Source: Scatosoma sp045576335 (GTDB lineage: Bacteria > Bacillota > Clostridia > Christensenellales > Borkfalkiaceae). Taken from it: a DNA stretch of 42,571 nt. Numbering within the stretch: the first letter of the stretch is position 1; each line of letters starts with the position of its first letter. Positions 31,120 through 39,639 of this stretch are shown one piece after another. Location: positions 1-42,571 of the forward strand of contig JAZNGH010000005.1 of NCBI GenBank assembly GCA_045576335.1, in the 5' to 3' direction. The notes under the pieces were generated by a model, which saw nothing but the letters and a program-made list of their open reading frames with translations, was not told the DNA's origin and searched no databases. A program made the position numbers and the translations under genes.

Positions 31120-32055
31120 TTATAAAGCAAAACAAACACCGCTTAAAATCGCTAAACCAATTTGAAATAATTGCATTTTTGTCAATTTTTGCTTATAAAT
31201 CAAATAGTCCACAACCGCGACAATCACAACATTCATCGTAAAACTTAATGGTGCTTGTATAACAATAGGCAAAATAGAAGTAGTGGTTAAGGCACAAAAC
31301 TCTGCGAAAAAAAACACTATGCCATATATAAGTGAACAAATAAGAGCTTTTCCCGACACGCAATCTTTCATAGCAAAGGGCAACTGCTTCTTTTTATTGA
31401 TTATATAAAGAACGCCGAGCGCAATCGTACAAATTAAAACGCAAAAAAATAAGTATAGAAAGATAAAATTAAACCCACCATAATTTTCTCGATTACTTGT
31501 AAAAATGCTATATACGCTTAATGCACTCCCATTAAAAAGAAATACCGCTAAACAAATAAAAATAAAAACTTTTTTATTTTTATTTTCACCTATTTGTTCT
31601 TTATTACTTCTATTGCCAATAAAACTTAAGACAACAATCGCCACGGCTAAAGCTAATCCAATGCAATTAAATACACTCAGTTTATTTTTTGCCGAATCTG
31701 TAATTAACCCATACACCGTTGAAATTACCAATGTCCCCAAAGTTGCAAAAGTGGTAATCATCGCTAAACTACCATGTTTTGCTCCAAAGATACATAGGCA
31801 TGTATTTACCGTAAGAATAAAGGCAAATAGCGCACCTAATCCCACAACAAATCCATCCACTTGTTTGATAAGGGCAAACTCCGTAAAAACACAATACCCC
31901 AAACCAATAAGACAAACAAACAAGCTGCTTACGCCCATAAAAATTAATGTTGATTTTAAGTTTGCATCAGCCTTTCGTTGATATTCCTTCCGCATTGCTG
32001 CCATAACGCACATAAATACGCTATTAAGCAATATCAATAAATATCCCCACCCCAT
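31120..32055 (-). CDS. EamA/DMT-superfamily transporter
   Basis: This is a 311-residue membrane protein with about ten hydrophobic segments in two similar halves, as in EamA-type drug/metabolite transporters. KHGSLAMITTFATLGTL in the first half and QAPLSFTMNVVIVAVVDYLIYKQKL in the second are typical. It is the only transporter of the array within the window and may import the sugar or export a by-product. The ATG at 32053-32055 lies one base after the aldolase stop, so it is coupled; an in-frame TTG at 32073 overlaps the aldolase and is less likely. Confidence 0.85.
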   Translation of the reverse strand: MGWGYLLILLNSVFMCVMAAMRKEYQRKADANLKSTLIFMGVSSLFVCLIGLGYCVFTEFALIKQVDGFVVGLGALFAFILTVNTCLCIFGAKHGSLAMITTFATLGTLVISTVYGLITDSAKNKLSVFNCIGLALAVAIVVLSFIGNRSNKEQIGENKNKKVFIFICLAVFLFNGSALSVYSIFTSNRENYGGFNFIFLYLFFCVLICTIALGVLYIINKKKQLPFAMKDCVSGKALICSLIYGIVFFFAEFCALTTTSILPIVIQAPLSFTMNVVIVAVVDYLIYKQKLTKMQLFQIGLAILSGVCFAL

Positions 32056-32056
32056 A

Positions 32057-32965
32057 TTAAACCATTTCTTCAAAAAACTTAATAGTTGTTAATTTTTCTT
32101 TAAGGACATTAAAATCATCTTCGCTTACAGGCGCTGCAGGGAATAGCGTATACCCCATATCGTACCCAAGCAAGCTCAAACAAGCTTTCCAATATCCAAG
32201 TCCTCTTCCGTTTACAAACGAATACATCACTTGAATAAATGCGTTCAGCTTATTTTGATATTCCAGTGCCGTTTTCATATCACCTTTTTGGAAAGAGTCG
32301 TAAATCTTAACCGCCACCTTTGGAACAATATTATATGTAGTTCCAATCGCCCCGTCCGCACCAAGCGCAAGAGAAGAAAGCATCATTTCATCAGGTCCGT
32401 TCAAGTTATTCAATCTCCCGCCATCGATTTGATTTACAAGCGCAAATTTGAAATAATCGGGAATTGTAATTTTTAAACCGGCAATATTATCAATTTGGGA
32501 AAGTTCTTTTGCAAAAGAATACAATTCGCTGTGTTGCATCGTTACGGGCGTAACGTAAGCATAGACGGGATATTTACTTGCTTTCGCCAATGCCTTATAA
32601 TACTCAATCGTATCTTTATGATTATAATAACTGCAAAGTGACGAAGGCAAAGACGCAATTGCGTCGATTTTTTGCGTATTTGCGTGTTCAAGCAAATCCA
32701 TTACTTCGTCGAAATGTCCGGCACCGATGTGTGCCATAATTTTTCCACGGCCTTTGTTTACTTCTACAACCGTTTCCAACATTTGCTTTCTCGTTTTTGC
32801 AGGCAAAACGGTGCATTCTCCCGTATTTCCACCCACATAAAAACCTTTTATACCATTTGCAAGTTGGTATTCCACCATTTTAGCAACCGCTTCCTTCTTG
32901 ACGTTCATATTCTCGTCATACACACTAAAAATTGCGCTATAAATACCCTTAAATGCCTTTTCCAT
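32057..32965 (-). CDS. N-acetylneuraminate lyase-like aldolase
   Basis: This is a 302-residue class I aldolase close to NanA. The pyruvate loop YVGGNTGE (residues 43-50), Tyr137 in YAYVTP and the Schiff-base Lys165 in GLKITIPDY stand at the same positions as in E. coli NanA. NanA cleaves sialic acid to N-acetylmannosamine and pyruvate. A YhcH gene follows nearby, as in nan operons, but no NanE or NanK is present in the window, so the true substrate may be a related keto-acid sugar. CAAGGAG precedes the ATG. Confidence 0.88.
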   Translation of the reverse strand: MEKAFKGIYSAIFSVYDENMNVKKEAVAKMVEYQLANGIKGFYVGGNTGECTVLPAKTRKQMLETVVEVNKGRGKIMAHIGAGHFDEVMDLLEHANTQKIDAIASLPSSLCSYYNHKDTIEYYKALAKASKYPVYAYVTPVTMQHSELYSFAKELSQIDNIAGLKITIPDYFKFALVNQIDGGRLNNLNGPDEMMLSSLALGADGAIGTTYNIVPKVAVKIYDSFQKGDMKTALEYQNKLNAFIQVMYSFVNGRGLGYWKACLSLLGYDMGYTLFPAAPVSEDDFNVLKEKLTTIKFFEEMV

Positions 32966-32979
32966 AATAAATCTCCTTG

Positions 32980-33726
32980 TTATATGTTTTTAAATTGTTT
33001 CTTGAAATATCGTTTCACATTGTTATAAAATATATTTTCTTTGTCCTTTTCGCTTATAGCCGAATAATTAATGCGCCCAACTTGAAAAGCACAAGAATAA
33101 TTATCTGTTCCAAAGAATATCTTTTCCGAGCTGACTTGTTCAACGGCATATTCCACGACATTATTTAGATTCGAATTCCCACCAGACGTATCCGTAAAAA
33201 TATTGCCATACTTGGCCCCTTTAATGGCTTCCACATGTTCCACGCTACCCAAATGCGCAATAATCAATTTCATATTCGGATATTTATCCGCATATTGCAC
33301 CATATCAGAAATTTTATCAGGATGCATTAACACAAAGCAACCAAGTTCATCTGCGAAGGAAAATATCTTATCCGCATAGTCATTGATATCATACTTATGA
33401 TAGACACTATGAATTTTTATCCCTAAAACTTTTTCGCCATTTATTTTCGAGCGAATTTGCGCAAAAAGTTCTTCTTTCCTTGGATCAAGCACTAGCCATT
33501 GATATACCTTTTCATCTTTCAACGAATGATTATAAAGCCGCTCATTATCTTTGAAAAGTTCCTTATCCGATAAAACAGAACTATAATAGGAAAAACCGCC
33601 AGCGACAATCCCCAAGCAGTCATACTGCTTTATTAGAAATTCAATATTACGCTTTTGAACTTCCGTTTCAGGACAATCATATCGAGAGTTAGAATTACAA
33701 TGCGTATGCAAATCTATCATCTTCAT
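32980..33726 (-). CDS. Amidohydrolase-family TIM-barrel metal-dependent hydrolase
   Basis: This is a 248-residue amidohydrolase_2-type protein. The N-terminal DLHTHC (HxH metal ligands), VLMHPDKI, IIAHLGSVEHVE and FFGTDNYS (catalytic Asp) are in the expected order. Members hydrolyse lactones, amides or decarboxylate acids; a sugar lactonase or deacetylase-like role would suit the locus but is not shown. It starts two bases after the stop of the propeller glycosidase gene; a second ATG two codons in is possible. Confidence 0.85.
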   Translation of the reverse strand: MKMIDLHTHCNSNSRYDCPETEVQKRNIEFLIKQYDCLGIVAGGFSYYSSVLSDKELFKDNERLYNHSLKDEKVYQWLVLDPRKEELFAQIRSKINGEKVLGIKIHSVYHKYDINDYADKIFSFADELGCFVLMHPDKISDMVQYADKYPNMKLIIAHLGSVEHVEAIKGAKYGNIFTDTSGGNSNLNNVVEYAVEQVSSEKIFFGTDNYSCAFQVGRINYSAISEKDKENIFYNNVKRYFKKQFKNI

Positions 33727-33728
33727 AG

Positions 33729-35192
33729 TTATTCCCCAAAAACCGAAAATGCGTATAATTTAGCGTCTTTCATTTGGAACTCCAAGCGCACAAGACGATT
33801 CGTAAATCGTTTAAGAGAAACGCCTTCAAAATGCACCTTTCGCTTATCGCTATCCCCAAAGATTTCACAACTTGTAGCGGTATTGCCTTCTTCATCAATA
33901 ATCGAAACATAAATACCACCCTTTGCGGACGTCGCAAAATTCAAATACAGCTCATCCCCCTCCAAGATAAATGGTTTGGTGAGAACCTTTGCGCCAGAAA
34001 ATCCCGCATTGTAACTTGCAAATCCATCCAAACGTATCGTATAACGCACAAATTCATCCGCACGAGTATTATCACAATAACTCATCGCATGATAATGCCC
34101 AACCAATAAAGAGATTTCTCTATTGCCGTTATCCGCTTGCGTTTCTTTCATAAAATATGCAGGATAACAATTTCCATATATCCAGTTTTCCGCATATTCC
34201 ATACCAGGAGTAATAAACGCTTCATCGCATTTATCAAAGTTCAAGCCATCACGGCTTGCCATAAAAATACAATCGGTAACAGTCAAGGCAATACGAGAAT
34301 GTCCTGCATTTTTCAAACGTTGCAAACGCCTTTCACGCCCACACAGTTCATCAAAGTTTTTCGTCCATTCCTTACGCTCACAGTAACGCGTAGGGAAACC
34401 GATTAAAATATCCTTATTACGATAATACGGCATAATTTGATTTGTATAAATCGGATAATCTTCCGTTCCGTTAAACGTAATAAGCTCGGGTTGTGTCCAA
34501 TGTACAAAATCTTTGGATTCTATTCTGCGTGCATCACGAATCCCCGCGTTGAGGTCGCCGTCGGGAATATCGTGAAATCCGCGAATATACGCCACGTAGC
34601 GTTTGATTTTATCGTCCCAAAAACATACGTTGTTGGAATCAAACTGCCCCTCCACGTCCAAAATCCCGTCGAACGAGAAACGAATCCCGTCCGCGCTCGA
34701 ATATGCGGAAAGCTTGTAGGAATGTGCATACGCCAACGCTTTGAAGCGTTTTTGCGGCTCGCAATCGGGGTTGGTGTCGTAAAAAACGAAGAAATTATCA
34801 AAGAAATCCCCCGTTTCCCCGCCGATTTTGTCGCGGGAGCGCAAAATGATATTGTTTTCCTTGCTGCCGTTCCACTCGCAAAGCCCAAGCACGGGCCGAG
34901 ACCAACGAAACCCGTCGTCGCTTTCCACGTACGCCACACAGGAATCCAAGAGAGCAACGGTCTGCTCGCTTTTACCTTTTTTATCCGCATAACAAGTCAG
35001 ATAATACCCATGGTATTTTTCGCCGTCGAACACGACGTTGAAATAATGCGCGCGCCCCTCTTCCCAAGGCGCATCCGCCGTAAATACCGTTTCTCGCCGA
35101 ACGGGCGTACACACGACGAAATCCGCCGTCGTGTTTTCTTCGTCAATAATTGATTTTTCCCATACGGGTTGCAGGCCTTTAACTTTTAACAT
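33729..35192 (-). CDS. Putative five-bladed beta-propeller glycosidase (GH32/GH43-like), GC-mosaic gene
   Basis: This is a 487-residue protein without a signal peptide whose repeated short blades (YHGYYLTCYAD, CVAYVESDDGFRWSRP, KLSAYSSADGIRF, RIESKDFVHWTQPELI, FMASRDGLNFDK) fit a beta-propeller of the type seen in GH32, GH43 and GH130-like enzymes. The C-terminal about 90 residues look like a beta-sandwich. No catalytic triad can be assigned safely. The first 220 codons (about 34,530-35,192) are near 50 percent GC by sample counts, while the rest is near 37 percent, so the gene looks like a mosaic. AGGAG lies nine bases upstream of the start. Confidence 0.72.
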   Translation of the reverse strand: MLKVKGLQPVWEKSIIDEENTTADFVVCTPVRRETVFTADAPWEEGRAHYFNVVFDGEKYHGYYLTCYADKKGKSEQTVALLDSCVAYVESDDGFRWSRPVLGLCEWNGSKENNIILRSRDKIGGETGDFFDNFFVFYDTNPDCEPQKRFKALAYAHSYKLSAYSSADGIRFSFDGILDVEGQFDSNNVCFWDDKIKRYVAYIRGFHDIPDGDLNAGIRDARRIESKDFVHWTQPELITFNGTEDYPIYTNQIMPYYRNKDILIGFPTRYCERKEWTKNFDELCGRERRLQRLKNAGHSRIALTVTDCIFMASRDGLNFDKCDEAFITPGMEYAENWIYGNCYPAYFMKETQADNGNREISLLVGHYHAMSYCDNTRADEFVRYTIRLDGFASYNAGFSGAKVLTKPFILEGDELYLNFATSAKGGIYVSIIDEEGNTATSCEIFGDSDKRKVHFEGVSLKRFTNRLVRLEFQMKDAKLYAFSVFGE

Positions 35193-35213
35193 TTTTTACA
35201 ACTCCTGATTTAC

Positions 35214-37355
35214 TTATTTATTGTTAAAACTAAACTTTATCATCTTTGTTTGATTATCAAAATAACTGTTATCCGACAGCCAAACGGTAAATGAACCTTC
35301 TTCTGTTTCAAACTTTCCATCTGCTGTCCAGAATTTCAGCATTTCTTCCGTAATCTCAAAGAAAACCTTCTTTTTCTCATTCGGCTGCAATGCAATTTTT
35401 TGATAACCTTTTAATTCCTTGACGGGACGAACCAACGACGCATATTCATCGCAAATATATAACTGAACAACCGTTTCGCCCTCTTTATCTCCTATATTTT
35501 GCACGTCAGCGGAAACAATAAGCTTTTCTCTTTCATTCATTGTATTCGCGCTAATTTTGGAATTTGAAATGATAAACGAAGTATAACTTAAACCATATCC
35601 AAACGGATACAATGGCGCATTTGGCATATCTTGATACCAACTTCCGTATGGCGCTTCAAAAGGTCTGCCTGTCCTATACGAATTATAATAAATAGGGATT
35701 TGTCCTTCGCTACGGGGAAAAGTCATAGGCAATTTACCGCTAAAATTCACTTCCCCAAAAAGAAGATTTGCTATTGCGTTTCCACCCTCCGTTCCCGGTT
35801 GCCAAGCAACTGCAAGTGCAGGAATAGCATCTATAACATCGCTTAAAACCAGCGGCCGTCCGCAAAATAATACAACCGCCGTGTTTTGATTTACTTTTAC
35901 AACTTCACGGATAAGCGTTTGTTGCGCTTTGCTTAAACGAAGTTCGGCGCGCGACATACTTTCGCCGCTCATTTGTGTACTCTCGCCCACGCACAAAATA
36001 ACCGTATCGCAATTTTCGGCAAGTTTAACCGCCTCATTTACTTGACCACAATCAGTTTCGTTTATTTTTTCACTACAGCCTTGCGCATAAAAAATCTCTG
36101 CATTTTCAAGCAAGCTTTTTACGCCTTGCATTACGCTTACGCCGTCCGATTCTTTTCCGTGGCAGAACCAATTCCCAAGCATTACTTTATCCGCAAAAGG
36201 ACCGATTATCCCAACACGCTTTGCGTTGTTTTTATCAAACGGCAAAACTTTTTCGTTTTTCAAAAGCACCGCACACTTTTCCGCCGCCCGTCTTGCTATT
36301 TCTCTATGCTTTTCGCAAAGGCAAACTTCTTTTTCCTTTTCTTCGTCTGCGTATAAGTAGGGATTAGTTAATAACCCAAGCTTTTCTTTCAAGCGCAATA
36401 CGCGCAAAACCGCTTCATCTATTTGTTCTTCGCTTACCTTTCCTTCTGTAATCAATGCAGGAATATTTTGCAAATAACAAGCGGACATCATTTCAATATC
36501 AGTCGTTGCATTGATTGCTTTTTCCGCGCAATCCTTTTCCGTCGCACAATATCCGTGGGTTTGCATTTCTCTAAAAGCGTTATAATCGGAAATAACAACT
36601 TTATCAAAACCCCATTCGTCACGCAAAATATCTTTTACAAGCCATTTATTTCCCGAAGAAGGTACGCCGTTTAGGATATTAAACGAAGTCATTACCATTT
36701 CAACGCCTTCATCTATCGCCGCTTTATAAGCAGGCAAATAGAAATCGCGCAAAGTTCTTTCACTTATGTCCGTCGTATTATAATCGCGCCCTGCTTCCGC
36801 TTGACCGTATGCCGCAAAGTGTTTTACACACGCCGCAACTTTTCCGTTTTTTTGAAAACCACGTACCATTGCACGAGCCATTTCCGCGTTTAAGTACGGA
36901 TCTTCGCCTGTTGTTTCCATACATCTACCCCAACGCGGATCTTTTACTAAATCTACCATCGGAGCAAAAGTAACGTGTACACCACCAAGCGACATTTCTT
37001 CGCTTGCCATTTCCGAGCATTCTTCTACAATTTCCGTGTCAAAACTTGCGCCAAGAGCCAATGGAATAGGATAAATTGTTTTATAACCGTGAACAACGTC
37101 TTGCATAAACAACATCGGGATTTGATTATAATCATTCGCAAGATGTTCTTTTTGTATTGCAATCATTTCCGTGGCATTCGTGAAATTTAATGTAGAACCC
37201 ACAGCAGAAATTTCTTCTTTTTTTAATAATAATTCTTGCGCGGGACCCGTAATTTCTCCGCTTGCTCCGATATGTAAACATATCGCATTATATTGCGAAA
37301 TTTGAGCAAGTTTTTGCTCTAATGACATTTTGTCAATCAGCTTTTTTAAGTCCAT
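35214..37355 (-). CDS. Glycoside hydrolase family 3 beta-glycosidase
   Basis: This is a 713-residue GH3 enzyme, probably cytoplasmic since no signal peptide is visible. The N-terminal TIM barrel has DPRWGRCMETTGEDP, CVKHFAAYG and the nucleophile Asp257 in VISDYNA. The second domain has GESTQMSGESMSRAEL, and a C-terminal fibronectin-III-like domain (ADVQNIGDKEGETVVQLYI) completes the BglX-like architecture. It removes beta-linked sugars from non-reducing ends; glucose or xylose are common. It follows the short lipoprotein gene by 18 bases. A decayed copy of its 3' end occurs at 28,797-28,822. Confidence 0.95.
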   Translation of the reverse strand: MDLKKLIDKMSLEQKLAQISQYNAICLHIGASGEITGPAQELLLKKEEISAVGSTLNFTNATEMIAIQKEHLANDYNQIPMLFMQDVVHGYKTIYPIPLALGASFDTEIVEECSEMASEEMSLGGVHVTFAPMVDLVKDPRWGRCMETTGEDPYLNAEMARAMVRGFQKNGKVAACVKHFAAYGQAEAGRDYNTTDISERTLRDFYLPAYKAAIDEGVEMVMTSFNILNGVPSSGNKWLVKDILRDEWGFDKVVISDYNAFREMQTHGYCATEKDCAEKAINATTDIEMMSACYLQNIPALITEGKVSEEQIDEAVLRVLRLKEKLGLLTNPYLYADEEKEKEVCLCEKHREIARRAAEKCAVLLKNEKVLPFDKNNAKRVGIIGPFADKVMLGNWFCHGKESDGVSVMQGVKSLLENAEIFYAQGCSEKINETDCGQVNEAVKLAENCDTVILCVGESTQMSGESMSRAELRLSKAQQTLIREVVKVNQNTAVVLFCGRPLVLSDVIDAIPALAVAWQPGTEGGNAIANLLFGEVNFSGKLPMTFPRSEGQIPIYYNSYRTGRPFEAPYGSWYQDMPNAPLYPFGYGLSYTSFIISNSKISANTMNEREKLIVSADVQNIGDKEGETVVQLYICDEYASLVRPVKELKGYQKIALQPNEKKKVFFEITEEMLKFWTADGKFETEEGSFTVWLSDNSYFDNQTKMIKFSFNNK

Positions 37356-37373
37356 CGTATTTTTTCCTATCTA

Positions 37374-37646
37374 TTACTGCTTCGCAGGGGGAGTCCATAC
37401 GCCGTTATCCCCTTCATTTGAAGAATCGTCCGAACCGTCCCCCGAACTATCACTTGAACTATCATCAGAACTATCGCTCGAACTATCATCAGAACTACCA
37501 TCGGAAGAATCGTCTAAAATATCACTTGAATCTTGTTCGATTTGAGATGAATCGCCCGTTCCCGTAGCGTCTGAATTATCTTGTCCACACGCAAAAAACA
37601 TCATTGAGCAACATAAACACATTACGAAAATAAGAATTTTTTTCAT
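37374..37646 (-). CDS. Short Ser/Asp-rich lipoprotein, possibly truncated
   Basis: This is a 90-residue lipoprotein. Its signal peptide ends in MFFAC with the lipid-bearing Cys20. Nearly all of the mature part is a low-complexity Ser-Asp stretch (residues about 30-78, repeating SSDDSS/SDSS units, mirrored by short repeats in the DNA), closing with GVWTPPAKQ. Such a linker normally joins a lipid anchor to a folded domain, but none follows: the frame stops 18 bases before the GH3 gene. It may be a real spacer protein or the stump of a longer lipoprotein that lost its domain. A good AGAGGAG site precedes the ATG. Confidence 0.78.
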   Translation of the reverse strand: MKKILIFVMCLCCSMMFFACGQDNSDATGTGDSSQIEQDSSDILDDSSDGSSDDSSSDSSDDSSSDSSGDGSDDSSNEGDNGVWTPPAKQ

Positions 37647-37674
37647 TATATTTCTCCTCTATATTTTTTTGCTT

Positions 37675-38253
37675 TTATTCCGGCTTTTTATCAAAATCAA
37701 GGGTCAAATCGTAATCCCCAAGCTTGTTGACCTTAAATCCGTTCTTCTTATATTCTTCATAATCAAACGCTTCCAACTCGTCAATTGCAAGTTTGTGGAA
37801 TTCGTAGAAATTATGCCACCATTCCCAGCCGCTACCAAGTTCATTAGAAAGATAGGCATCCGCAATATCGCAAGCCGTTTGCGGTGCAACGTAAAACGCA
37901 CCCATCGCCAATACGTTGACGCCGTTCCCCGTGATTGCTCTCGTTGCGGCAGATAAACTCTCTACAACTCCTGCGTGAACGTGCGGACATTTGCTTGCCG
38001 CAATATGAATCCCCATACCCGTACCGCAGAACAAAAGCGCGCGTTCATAATTCCCTTCGGAAATTTCTGCGCCCACGCGAAGTCCTACCCTATGGAACAT
38101 CAAATCGGTATCTTTCGGATCGCTATCCTTTTTTACACCCAAGTCAAGAATTTTCCAACCTTTTTTCGTAAGGTGTTCTACCACAACTTCTTTCAAAGGG
38201 AAACCCGCAAAATCTGCACCTACTACCAAATATTTATCTTTAACCGTTTTCAT
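37675..38253 (-). CDS. RpiB/LacA/LacB-family sugar phosphate isomerase (copy 2)
   Basis: This is a 192-residue isomerase nearly identical in protein to the one at 30,064-30,642 (189 of 192 residues; Phe18, Lys47 and Ser at about 101 here), with several dozen base differences that are mostly silent. The same motifs and the same C-terminal extension are present. AAAGGAG lies six bases ahead of the ATG. It is placed between the Asp-box protein and the lipoprotein. Both copies look intact, so both are probably used. Confidence 0.92.
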   Translation of the reverse strand: MKTVKDKYLVVGADFAGFPLKEVVVEHLTKKGWKILDLGVKKDSDPKDTDLMFHRVGLRVGAEISEGNYERALLFCGTGMGIHIAASKCPHVHAGVVESLSAATRAITGNGVNVLAMGAFYVAPQTACDIADAYLSNELGSGWEWWHNFYEFHKLAIDELEAFDYEEYKKNGFKVNKLGDYDLTLDFDKKPE

Positions 38254-38282
38254 CTTTTTTCTCCTTTTTCATCGTATATTTT

Positions 38283-39605
38283 TTACTCTATTTCAAATTC
38301 ACGGAATACAATAGCATTAGAATCGTGAAAAGTTGCCGCACCGTTTAATGCAGTTCTTATAACCGTATAGGCTTTCTTTCCCTCTAATATAAAACTGGGA
38401 TATTGATACCCGTTTGTTTCTATATCAAGGATAGAAATATCCTCTAACGTTTTAACTTTTTCCCATTGTTCAAGGTCATAAGACTTATATAACTCTAATT
38501 GATTGCGGGGATAACAGCTTGGATTCCCCATTGCGTAATACGTTCCGTTTTCTGCTTGTTGAATATAAAATTTGCAATGTCCCAAAGGGAAATCAATTAC
38601 TTTGTGAAAGCTACAAGCAGATTCGGGATTATCTTTATCGTATTTCATCATCAACGCTTTCCCGTAAGCAAAACGCAAAATATTGAATATTTCTCCGTTT
38701 CGTCCAACTGCGTTTCCTTCTATGGCAAAGCGTATATTTTGATCTCCACCCCAAGAAAAATCCACCATAGCTGGATCCGTAAACGTCCACGCATCATAGT
38801 CCATAATATTTTTTGTCAAATCTGCCACACCAAGCAAATTATCCAAACGTTTAATGCCGTATGAGCCAACTTCCACAGCAATATATAATCGCTCTTTTTC
38901 TATCCAAACAGCTCCCGGCGCTTTATGTACCCCCGGCAACTCCGCATCGCCCATTCCGCGAAATAACTCCGTTGGCGTCTCCCAATTTTCGCCATCAACG
39001 CTACAACTAATAATTAAAGACCCGTTTTCTGCTGACGACGCAATCAAACAAAGCTTGTCTTGCACAACAAACAAACTTCCCCAAAATGCAGGCAATAAAT
39101 CGGCAACGTACTCCCACGTTTTTCCATTATCTTTTGAACGATATAAGAGCGTTAGATTACACGCGCCCTTTTCTCCTTTCTTCCTATTTTTGAAAATATC
39201 CATACTTACGTACAGATTGCCCTTAAAACGCACAATATCGGGAGAAGCTAAATACGTTCCGTGATATTCATATTGTCTATCCTTGGGGTGTAAATAATTG
39301 ACAACTGTTCCACGAAAATCCCCAGTTCGGAATAATCGCGTTAAACTTTTTCTCTTTGAACTCTCAACCGTTAAAGAATATTCCGTGTTATTTTCCAATC
39401 CACCAATACGCACACGTTTTTCTTGTACCTTAACGGTTTTGAATTCCTGTCCGTCTTTCAAGACTTTAACTATAAATTCGTCATCAGCCCCAATCCATTC
39501 TACATCAACAAAATTTTGCGAAGGGGCAAGACGTACAACATACAAATCGGAAAGTTGTTTTTTATCGAAAGTCAAAAACGGTCTATACGAAAAACTTATT
39601 CCCAT
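38283..39605 (-). CDS. Asp-box (BNR) beta-propeller protein with N-terminal fibronectin-like domain
   Basis: This is a 440-residue protein of unknown enzymatic role. Residues about 20-95 look like a fibronectin-III domain (VDVEWIGADDEFIVKVLKDG, LENNTEYSLTVES). The rest is a sialidase-like propeller with Asp-box motifs such as YRSKDNGKTWEYV and SCSVDGENWETP and further blade repeats (YKSYDLEQWEKV). Sialidases and exo-glycosidases share this fold; the sialidase Arg triad cannot be confirmed. There is no signal peptide. Presence with a NanA-like aldolase and YhcH makes a role on a sialic-acid-like sugar worth testing. Confidence 0.72.
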   Translation of the reverse strand: MGISFSYRPFLTFDKKQLSDLYVVRLAPSQNFVDVEWIGADDEFIVKVLKDGQEFKTVKVQEKRVRIGGLENNTEYSLTVESSKRKSLTRLFRTGDFRGTVVNYLHPKDRQYEYHGTYLASPDIVRFKGNLYVSMDIFKNRKKGEKGACNLTLLYRSKDNGKTWEYVADLLPAFWGSLFVVQDKLCLIASSAENGSLIISCSVDGENWETPTELFRGMGDAELPGVHKAPGAVWIEKERLYIAVEVGSYGIKRLDNLLGVADLTKNIMDYDAWTFTDPAMVDFSWGGDQNIRFAIEGNAVGRNGEIFNILRFAYGKALMMKYDKDNPESACSFHKVIDFPLGHCKFYIQQAENGTYYAMGNPSCYPRNQLELYKSYDLEQWEKVKTLEDISILDIETNGYQYPSFILEGKKAYTVIRTALNGAATFHDSNAIVFREFEIE

Positions 39606-39639
39606 TATAATAATCTCCTTTCAGGTTATTCCCCTATTT

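Noticed and set aside
32056..32073. TTG start giving six more residues for the EamA transporter
   Set aside because: It overlaps the aldolase end and lacks a ribosome binding site; the ATG right after the stop codon fits coupling better.
37400..37520. Short tandem DNA repeats resembling an array
   Set aside because: They are explained by Ser/Asp codon repeats inside the lipoprotein gene and have no CRISPR-like unique spacers.
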